64,000 bases of DNA from Polyangium sp. 15x6. GTDB lineage: Bacteria; Myxococcota_A; Polyangia; Polyangiales; Polyangiaceae. Position numbers and translations under genes: made by a program. Within the stretch, counting starts at the first letter, position 1, and each line of letters starts with the position of its first letter. This document shows, in pieces, positions 37,228 through 43,839 of this stretch. A model generated the notes under the pieces. It was not told where the DNA came from. It saw only the letters and a list, made by a program, of their open reading frames with translations, and made no database searches. The stretch lies in the NCBI RefSeq assembly GCF_029960785.1, contig NZ_JASBQE010000007.1:124001-188000 (forward strand), given 5' to 3'.

Positions 37228-40065
37228 ATGCGATCCTTGCCGCTCGTTCGCGAGGCGGGTGTGCCGCCCCTTTCTATGCCTGCCTCAGACGCGCGTGGTG
37301 AAGGCGCGCTCCCGGCGGCCGTCCTCAGCTTGCACAGCCACCGCGATCGGTCGTTCCTCGACGACGTGGGCCTGCACCACATCGCGGGCGCCATGCGCGC
37401 CGCGGGGCTCCCCGGCGACCTCGTCGTGGCGCACCTCCCGCGTGGAGCCGAGACGGGACCCAGCGCAGCCTGGGACGCGCTCGTCCGCGCGCTCCGCCCC
37501 TATCCGACGATCCTTTACGAGCGGCTCTGGAGCGCGGCGATCGTCGCGCGGCTCGCCCGCGAATTGCCGGACGCCACGTTCGTCCGTCTCGTCGGCGAGC
37601 ACGACCTCTCGGACGCACCGGCGAACCATGTTTGTCCGGCCGAACCGAAGGCCGTGGTCGCGCTCCTCTCCGCGCTCGCGGGCCGCGTGCTTCCGACGGA
37701 GCCGCTGCCGGGGTATGCGCCGCTCCTCCGGCCCGTGTACGCGACCGAGGACGCGCGCCCGCGGTTTCTGTCGTTTCCGATCACGGGCAACACGGGCTGC
37801 CCGTACCAGGCCGACGCGCGGGAAAACCCGCTCTATGCGGGCACGACGATCCCCGAAGGCGCGGGCCGCGGCTGCGCGTTCTGCACGACGGGCAACCATT
37901 ACGAGCACAAGTCGCGCGACGAGGCGCTCGCCTGGGCCCTCGTCCAGCTCCGGTATCTGCGGGCGAACGCGCCGGAGATCCAGGCGCTCGTCCTGCGCGA
38001 CCAGAACCCGTTTTATTACCTCACGGAGCTCGTCGAGGCGGCCGAGGCCGAGAAGCTCGGGCCCTTCACGTTGCTCATCGAGTCGCGCGCCGACTGGTGG
38101 CTCCAGAATACGACCCGCTTCACGCGCGCGCTCGCGTCCGCGCGGCGCTCGTCGATCCGACTCGCGCCTTTCCTCGTCGGCGTGGAGAACTTCTCCCAGC
38201 CCGAGCTCGATCGCTTCAACAAAGGCGCGACGCAGGAGACGCTCGTCCGCTTCCTCGAAGCGCTCCGCCGCTGGAACACCGAATACGCGCCCGCGATGGA
38301 CCTCTCGCACGCGGCCTTCGGCTTCATCCTGTTCACGCCGTGGACCACGATGGAGGACCTCCGGACGAACCTCGCCTGCATGAGGCGAACCGGCATGCAC
38401 GAGCTGCGTGGGCACCTGCTCCTCTCGCGCGTGCGGCTTTATCCCGACACGGCGCTCTACTGGCTCGCCGAGCGGGACGGCCTGCTCGCCGACACCTACG
38501 AGAACCCCGAGGACGACGCGAGCGCGCGTTATGGGTATCTGCCCGCGCGGCCGTGGCGGTTCCAGGACAAACCTGTGCACCGCGTCGCCGACCTCGCCGC
38601 CGCGTCGATCCGCCGAAGTGGGGGGCGCGACGAGCTCACGCTCTTCGAGACGCTCCTCGCGCTCGTCTCGTCCGCGGCCGATCCGGCGCTCCTTTCGGTC
38701 GACGACATCGAGCGCGCCATGGCCGCGAAGGGCCACGCGCGCGGACGCGACGTGGCCGGGACGAACGGCGTCGTCTTTCGAGATCCGCCGAGCGTCGAGA
38801 ACGAGGCGGCCGAGAAGAAACGCGAGCTCGCGCGGGCGCTCGTGAACGCGCCGTCGCTGCCCGTGGACCTGCCCGCGTTCGGGCTCGCGCTGCTCGACGT
38901 GAATGCGGACAAACATCACGTGGAGCTCGTGCTCGGGAAACGTGACCCCGTCGCGCGCCTCAGGCTCGGCTGGGACAAGGGCGCGGGCAAAGCCACGGTG
39001 GAGGTTTGTCCAAGCACACCCGAAGCCGCGCGATGGTCGAAGGCGTTCGAGGCGATGGCGGCGCGGCTCGTCGTGGCGACGACGAAAGAGCGATGGGAGC
39101 GCGCCTCGGCGATCGCAAAGGAGCTCGCGCGGCTGCCCCTCGGCGTGCCGCTCGGCTTCTTCCGCCAGATCGTCGCCGGCGTCGAGCCGCTCGAAGGTAT
39201 CGTGCGGACGGGCTTCGGCTGCAACCAGGACTGCGGCATGTGCTGGCAGGGCCGCGATTGGGGGCGCTACGGGCCCGAGCAGGTCGTCCGATGGATCGAG
39301 GACCTATGGGCGGCCGGCGCGCGTTCGCTCATCGTCTCGGGCGGCGAGCCCATGCTCGACCCGGAGCTCATTCGTTACGTGGAGCGTGCGCGCGCGCTCG
39401 GTTTTACCGGGGTGACGCTCGAGACGAACGCCATCCAGGCGAGCAAGCCGGGGTATGCCACGCGCCTCGTGAACGCGGGCGTCACGCAGGCGTTCGTCTC
39501 GCTCCATAGCGGAGATGCGACGGTGTCGGACGCCATCACGCGAGCGCCCGGCACGCACGAGCGTACCGTGCGGGGCATCCATGCGCTGCTCGACGCGGGC
39601 ATCCCGGTCGCGCTGAATGCCGTGACCACGGCCGAGGGCATCGACGAGCTCGGCGCGCTGCCCGATTTCATCCACGACACGTTCGGCCGCCATCCGAGGC
39701 TCCTGCACCTCATGATCTCGTACCCGACGATGCCGTTCGATCGTGCGCTCGTCCGGACGATCGTGCCGGATCCCGCGCGCCTGCGCGCCGCGCTTCGCAA
39801 AGCGCTGGATCGCGCGTTTGTCCTGGGGATCGTGGTGCGCGGGCTCGAGGGGCCGTGCGGCCCGCCTCTCTGTGCTTTCGACGCCGACGAACGGTTCATC
39901 TCGGGCAAACCCATCCCCGGGCCGGTCGAGTTTCGCCGGAAGGTCCCCGCGTGCGATCGTTGCGTGGTGAAATCGGCGTGCTTCGGCGTCCGGCACATGG
40001 ACGTCGAGCGCTTCGGGGAAACGTGTGTCGCGCCGATCGAGATGCGTTCGTCGCGGTCGACCTAA
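37228..40065 (+). CDS. Dual radical SAM protein, first half with CX24CX2C motif, second half CX3CX2C plus C-terminal cysteine cluster
   Basis: This protein has 945 residues in two enzyme-like halves. The first (about 30-440) has a Rossmann-like N-terminus and a radical SAM-type core with cysteines C191 (TGCPYQ), C216 and C219 (RGCAFCTTGNHYEH), a CX24CX2C spacing instead of CX3CX2C. The second (about 655-945) has the canonical C665/C669/C672 (GCNQDCGMCWQGRDWG), the SAM motif VSGGEPMLDPEL, and a C-terminal set of cysteines (GPCGPPLC, ACDRCVVKSACF) like a SPASM/twitch auxiliary cluster. A 200-residue linker joins them. Substrate unknown; peptide or natural-product modification is a guess. A strong hairpin and an oppositely oriented XRE gene follow. 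Confidence 0.88.
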   Translation: MRSLPLVREAGVPPLSMPASDARGEGALPAAVLSLHSHRDRSFLDDVGLHHIAGAMRAAGLPGDLVVAHLPRGAETGPSAAWDALVRALRPYPTILYERLWSAAIVARLARELPDATFVRLVGEHDLSDAPANHVCPAEPKAVVALLSALAGRVLPTEPLPGYAPLLRPVYATEDARPRFLSFPITGNTGCPYQADARENPLYAGTTIPEGAGRGCAFCTTGNHYEHKSRDEALAWALVQLRYLRANAPEIQALVLRDQNPFYYLTELVEAAEAEKLGPFTLLIESRADWWLQNTTRFTRALASARRSSIRLAPFLVGVENFSQPELDRFNKGATQETLVRFLEALRRWNTEYAPAMDLSHAAFGFILFTPWTTMEDLRTNLACMRRTGMHELRGHLLLSRVRLYPDTALYWLAERDGLLADTYENPEDDASARYGYLPARPWRFQDKPVHRVADLAAASIRRSGGRDELTLFETLLALVSSAADPALLSVDDIERAMAAKGHARGRDVAGTNGVVFRDPPSVENEAAEKKRELARALVNAPSLPVDLPAFGLALLDVNADKHHVELVLGKRDPVARLRLGWDKGAGKATVEVCPSTPEAARWSKAFEAMAARLVVATTKERWERASAIAKELARLPLGVPLGFFRQIVAGVEPLEGIVRTGFGCNQDCGMCWQGRDWGRYGPEQVVRWIEDLWAAGARSLIVSGGEPMLDPELIRYVERARALGFTGVTLETNAIQASKPGYATRLVNAGVTQAFVSLHSGDATVSDAITRAPGTHERTVRGIHALLDAGIPVALNAVTTAEGIDELGALPDFIHDTFGRHPRLLHLMISYPTMPFDRALVRTIVPDPARLRAALRKALDRAFVLGIVVRGLEGPCGPPLCAFDADERFISGKPIPGPVEFRRKVPACDRCVVKSACFGVRHMDVERFGETCVAPIEMRSSRST

Positions 40066-40067
40066 AA

Positions 40068-40101
40068 AAATCGGGGCCACCTTTCAGGGCGGCCCCGATT
40101 T
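40068..40101 (-). terminator. Intrinsic terminator of the XRE gene (also between convergent genes)
   Basis: AAATCGGGGCC (40068-40078) and GGCCCCGATTT (40091-40101) form an 11-bp perfect stem with a 12-nt loop. On the minus strand the stem is followed by a run of seven T (the A-run 40064-40070 on +). This is a textbook intrinsic terminator for the XRE gene ending at 40131. On the + strand the same stem may terminate the radical SAM transcript, but without a good T-run. Confidence 0.85.
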
Positions 40102-40130
40102 CGGGATCGGTCGAGATATGTGCCTCGGGA

Positions 40131-40469
40131 TCAGCGTTTACGGAGACCGAGCTGCACCTGGAGCTGACGGCGAAGCTTGCGGACCTGATCGGTAGGCAGC
40201 TTGCGAACGAGCTCCGCGGCGTGCGCGCGCTCGTCCTCCGCGGGGAACGTCAGCAAGTAGAGCGGCGGTAGCGAGAGCCCCCGGGCGAGCCGGGAGATCG
40301 TCTGGATCGTGATGGCAGCGAGCCCGTGTTCGACGCTGGAAAGGTGTCCTTTCGACAGCTCGCTCGCGTCCGCGAGCTCGGCCAGGGACATGCCTCGTTC
40401 CAGACGAAGCTCACGGATGCGGCCACCCACCTGCGTTGCAAAAGGATCCGGTACGGTTCGTCGCGGCAT
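40131..40469 (-). CDS. XRE-family helix-turn-helix regulator
   Basis: The 112-residue protein contains a standard Cro/XRE HTH at about 15-70 (GGRIRELRLERGMSLAELAD, then ELSKGHLSSVEHGLAAITIQT). A basic C-terminal helix (LPTDQVRKLRRQLQVQLGLRK) may mediate dimerisation. It converges on the dual radical SAM gene and has its own terminator, so it is an independent unit. Control of the radical SAM island is possible but not shown. Confidence 0.92.
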   Translation of the reverse strand: MPRRTVPDPFATQVGGRIRELRLERGMSLAELADASELSKGHLSSVEHGLAAITIQTISRLARGLSLPPLYLLTFPAEDERAHAAELVRKLPTDQVRKLRRQLQVQLGLRKR

Positions 40470-41057
40470 GGCGTTTCTTTCGGGACGTCCTCACGGACGA
40501 CCCCGCCGGCCCTCCTCGTGCCGGATCAAGTAAGTGGTTGATTGCTGAGCCTGGAACCTGGTTTGTCGTCGGGCGGGCGCAGGCCCCACGTCCACCCTGT
40601 TATGCTTTTGGGCGAGCACGACCCTACTATGCACTGTTCCGACGAACCTGGGCACCGGAAAATGCGGTTTCATTGCGATGACCACCCCCGAGACACGTTT
40701 GTCATAGGAGCTCATCGTTGTGAGACGTGTTACGTGTCGATGCATGCGCGCACGCTCCCCTCCCGAGACGAACGGCTCGCCTCGGCAACCGGCAGACGCG
40801 GGCAAAACGCGAGCGAACACGCGCGTCTTCCCGGAGATCTCGATGATGCGGCGCGTGCACACGATGACGCGCCGGCGGCTGTGACGTGATCGTTATGATC
40901 GGTTCGGCCGAACCCTCGCCCCCCACGCGAAGCGAAGGACGCACCCAAAGCGACCCCCTCTCGGCTTCGAGGGTTTCGTTCGAGACGCGAGGGGTGCGAA
41001 AAGAACGTAGCAGTCGGACCGGCGCTCCCGCGTCGGGGGCCGTGAATGGCGAGCGGC
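40470..41057. other. 588-bp gap without a supported gene
   Basis: The open frames here do not look like proteins. Local G+C is lower than around it near 40590-40740. It holds a 14-bp palindrome (40901-40914) beside the word TATGAT (40894-40899) and presumably the XRE promoter. No terminator or tRNA was recognised. Confidence 0.5.
40901..40914. repeat. 14-bp perfect palindrome GGTTCGGCCGAACC
   Basis: This symmetrical site in the non-coding gap could be an operator. It lies 2 bp after TATGAT on the + strand. No + strand gene starts just downstream, so its target is unclear. Confidence 0.6.
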
Positions 41058-41594
41058 TCAGCCGGTAGGGCCCGCCGAGGGGCGCGGCAAGATGCGGCGG
41101 AGGCGGCTCGCAATCTCCATGACGGCCGCCTCGCCCTTGACCGAGCCCTCGATGCGTCGATCCGAGGCGGTGCCGTCCTCGTTTGGCGCGACAAATAAGG
41201 GGATGAGCCGCGAGGTGTAACCGGCGACGGCGAGCCGCTCGGCGTCACGATCGAGGTCGAACTCCAGGATCCGCAGGCGCGGAAAGATGTCGTCGAGCTC
41301 CCCCTTCTCGGCCGCGTGATGGAACCTTTGGCAGGGCTCGCACCACGTCGCGCCCACGTAGACGAGTAGATCTCGTCCGTCCTTGCGAGCGCGCTCGATC
41401 TCGCGCCGCACGGACGTCGCGACGTCCTCCCCCTCGGTCGCACGGACCCACTCGACACGTCCCTTCGACGCGGCCGATGCTGCCGGCTTGGCTTCGGGTG
41501 TGGGAGTTTGGTCGTTCGAACACCCCGCCGCGCCCAGGCTCGCGGCCACGGAGAACAACAGCGCCGAATATTTCCACTTCGATGCGGCCTTCAT
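41058..41594 (-). CDS. Thioredoxin-family lipoprotein
   Basis: From ATG 41594 the product has 178 residues: a lipoprotein signal with lipobox LGAAGC (C25), a Pro/Ala/Ser linker and a thioredoxin fold with the redox motif W-C85-E-P-C88 in VGATWCEPCQRFH. The cis-Pro region reads SRLIPLFVAP. An envelope-anchored thiol reductase or oxidase role is inferred. The same frame is open much further upstream but lacks protein character there. It lies 13 bp downstream of the next gene on the same strand. Confidence 0.88.
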   Translation of the reverse strand: MKAASKWKYSALLFSVAASLGAAGCSNDQTPTPEAKPAASAASKGRVEWVRATEGEDVATSVRREIERARKDGRDLLVYVGATWCEPCQRFHHAAEKGELDDIFPRLRILEFDLDRDAERLAVAGYTSRLIPLFVAPNEDGTASDRRIEGSVKGEAAVMEIASRLRRILPRPSAGPTG

Positions 41595-41607
41595 CAGGCG
41601 CAATGTA

Positions 41608-42543
41608 TCAGCGCAGCAGCGAGACGCGGACGGGGGCTTTTCGGATCCCGGCGAGCGCGAGGGTGGCGCTGCGGATGAGGCGCTCGTTCGGCTCGAAGCG
41701 GAAGTGGAGGACGGCGCGGCCGCCACGTACGTCGAGATCGGGGATGTCGAAGGCGGCGACGGCGAGCAGCGCCTTGCGCACGGCGGGGCCGAACAGGCTC
41801 TTTGCGACGTCGGGCTCGGCTTCGATGAGGAACAAATCATCGAAACGTTCGTCCCCGACCTCCGCCTCGCGCACGAGGCCGATCGCCTTGCCAAGGCCAT
41901 GCAAGAGCGTCTGGGGACGAATCCGTAATGGCGGTGTTCCAGCGGCGACGGAGGTCGCGATGAAGACGTGGACCTCGGCCGGGGTCTCGTTGGGGGAGTA
42001 GGCGATCTGGGTGAGGATCGAGAAGGGCGCGTCGTGCGCGTGGAAGCGGACGCGATAGGCGTACGCGGTCTGTTTCTCGACCTCGGCGTTCTTGTCGAGC
42101 GCGAGCGCGGCAAGGCGCAGCCCACGCTCGGCGGCGTCGCAAGTCTCGACGACGATGTCGGCCTTGAAGAGGTCGATGAAGGGGCGCAGCGAGCCCGAGA
42201 GCTGCGGGTCGGGCGCTTCTTGGGGGAGCGCGCGTTGCTCGTCTTCGAGGTCGGGCGCGAGCTCGATCGCGCGGTCGAGGGCGTCGCGATAAACGAGGAG
42301 CGTGGCCTCGGCGGCGAGGAGCTCGGCCTCGGTGTTCGCGGGCAAGCGCGCGCGGGCGCGGCCGTCGAGGAGGGTTTCGGCGAGCTTTCGAGGCAGGTGC
42401 TCGAAGAGCGCGTCGGTGAGCATGGCCTCGCGTTCGTCGACCTCGCGAGCGAGGTCCTGCACGCGGGTACGCAAGCCCTGCAGCGGATCCCGATAAGCAC
42501 CGTCGTTGCCGTGCACGTCGGCGTGCGAGCGTAGCCTTGCCAC
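41608..42543 (-). CDS. Protein of unknown function with N-terminal coiled-coil segment
   Basis: The start is uncertain: GTG at 42543 gives 311 residues and leaves a 30-bp gap to the divergent PLP gene. The N-terminus has a heptad-like helix (LRTRVQDLAREVDEREAML). The middle is charged and helical, and the C-terminal third alternates strands (SILTQIAYSPNETPAEVHVFI, GGRAVLHFRFEPNERL). No signal peptide, membrane segment or known motif is seen. It is probably co-transcribed with the thioredoxin lipoprotein downstream. Confidence 0.72.
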   Translation of the reverse strand: MARLRSHADVHGNDGAYRDPLQGLRTRVQDLAREVDEREAMLTDALFEHLPRKLAETLLDGRARARLPANTEAELLAAEATLLVYRDALDRAIELAPDLEDEQRALPQEAPDPQLSGSLRPFIDLFKADIVVETCDAAERGLRLAALALDKNAEVEKQTAYAYRVRFHAHDAPFSILTQIAYSPNETPAEVHVFIATSVAAGTPPLRIRPQTLLHGLGKAIGLVREAEVGDERFDDLFLIEAEPDVAKSLFGPAVRKALLAVAAFDIPDLDVRGGRAVLHFRFEPNERLIRSATLALAGIRKAPVRVSLLR

Positions 42544-42573
42544 GAGGCCTTGGGGAGGGGCATCCTCTCGGCC

Positions 42574-43812
42574 ATGGGTCGCGGCGACGACATCAAGTTC
42601 ACGGCAAATCTCGGCGATCGGGAGCATTTTCCGGATCTCGAGGCGCTCGTCTATTGCAACCACGCGGCCATCTCGCCGCCGTCCTGGCCCGTTCGCCGCG
42701 CGATGCAAAACACGATCGCGGACTGGGGAAGGCGCGGGTCGCAGGCCTTCGGGACCTACAGCGCGCAGAGGTCGCGGCTGCGCGAGAAGATCGCGCGGCT
42801 CGTGGGCGCGTCGGCCGAGGAGATCGCGTTCGTTCCGAACACGTCGTCGGGCGTGACGGCGATCGCGCTGTCGTTTCCGTGGAAGCGCGGCGATCGGGTG
42901 ATCCTGTTCGAAGGGGAGTTCCCGGCGAACGTGACGCCGTGGCAACGCGCGGGGGAGCTCTTCGGCGTCACGCCGGTGTTCCTGCCGCTTTCGGATTTCC
43001 AGGAGAGCGACGAGCGAGGCCTCGGGCGGCTCGCGGAGGAGCTCGCGAAGGGCGCGCGGCTCGTGGCGGTGAGCGCGGTGCAGTTCCGGACGGGGCTCCG
43101 GATGCCGCTCGGGGAGATGGCGCGGCTCTGCCACGCGCACGGGGCGGAGCTCTTCGTCGACGGGATCCAGGCGACGGGCGCGGCGCCGGTGGACGTGCGC
43201 GCGCTCGGCATCGATTACTGGGCCTCGGGCGGGCACAAGTGGCTGATGGGCCCCGAGGGGACGGGGATCTTGTACGTGCGGAAGGAGCGCGTGGAGGCGC
43301 TGCACCCGCACGTCGCCGGATGGCTGAGCCACGAGGACGCGGTGCGCTTCCTGCTCGAAGGGCCAGGGCACATGCGGTACGACCGGCCGCTCAAGAAGCG
43401 CGCGGACGTGTTCGAGGTCGGCTGCATCAACGCGATCGGGCTCGTGGGGCTCGAAGCGGCGGTGGATCTCGTGGCCGAGCTCGGGGTGGAGAAGATTCAC
43501 GCGCACGTGGTGCGCTGGGGCGACGCGGTGGAGCCGGGCCTCGTGGAGCGAGGTTTCACGAGCCTGCGTGCGCCCGAGGCGAACCGGCGGAGCGGGATCC
43601 TCGCGGTGCTGCCGCCGAAGGACATCGACGTGGTGGCGCTCCACCGCGCGCTGCTCGTCCGCGGGATCAGCACGGCGATCCCGGACGGGGTGCTGCGGTT
43701 CAGCCCGCACTGGCCGAACAACGTGGACGAGGCGGAGCAGGTGCTCCTGTCGATGGAGGATGCGCTCGCCGAGCTCAGGGGCGCGCCGCGGCCGCGCTCG
43801 AATGATTGGTAG
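42574..43812 (+). CDS. Class V aminotransferase-fold PLP enzyme (cysteine desulfurase-like)
   Basis: The 412-residue protein has the class V fold I pattern: YCNHAAISPPSWPVRRAM at the start, VPNTSSGVTAIALSF, LFVDGIQATGAAPVD, and the PLP Schiff-base lysine K222 in SGGHKWLMGPEGTG. Cysteine desulfurases/selenocysteine lyases and the kynureninase/isopenicillin-epimerase-like group share this pattern. I see no obvious catalytic-Cys loop, so the reaction is unassigned. ATG 42574 is used; TTG 42550 upstream is less likely. It ends 27 bp from a convergent gene. Confidence 0.88.
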   Translation: MGRGDDIKFTANLGDREHFPDLEALVYCNHAAISPPSWPVRRAMQNTIADWGRRGSQAFGTYSAQRSRLREKIARLVGASAEEIAFVPNTSSGVTAIALSFPWKRGDRVILFEGEFPANVTPWQRAGELFGVTPVFLPLSDFQESDERGLGRLAEELAKGARLVAVSAVQFRTGLRMPLGEMARLCHAHGAELFVDGIQATGAAPVDVRALGIDYWASGGHKWLMGPEGTGILYVRKERVEALHPHVAGWLSHEDAVRFLLEGPGHMRYDRPLKKRADVFEVGCINAIGLVGLEAAVDLVAELGVEKIHAHVVRWGDAVEPGLVERGFTSLRAPEANRRSGILAVLPPKDIDVVALHRALLVRGISTAIPDGVLRFSPHWPNNVDEAEQVLLSMEDALAELRGAPRPRSNDW

Positions 43813-43839
43813 TCAAAGGATCGAGGACCCGCCGGTCGT

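Noticed and set aside
29320-39823. GGACAAAC as a strand-biased segregation signal (KOPS-like)
   Set aside because: The hits occur in roughly equal numbers on both strands on the same side of the candidate origin.
40940-40990. T-loop-like GTTTCGTTCGAGAC stretch, considered as a tRNA
   Set aside because: No acceptor or anticodon stem could be placed around it.
41595-42602. Upstream extension of the thioredoxin lipoprotein frame
   Set aside because: Ser/Pro/Arg-rich translation overlapping another gene; the lipoprotein signal starts at 41594.
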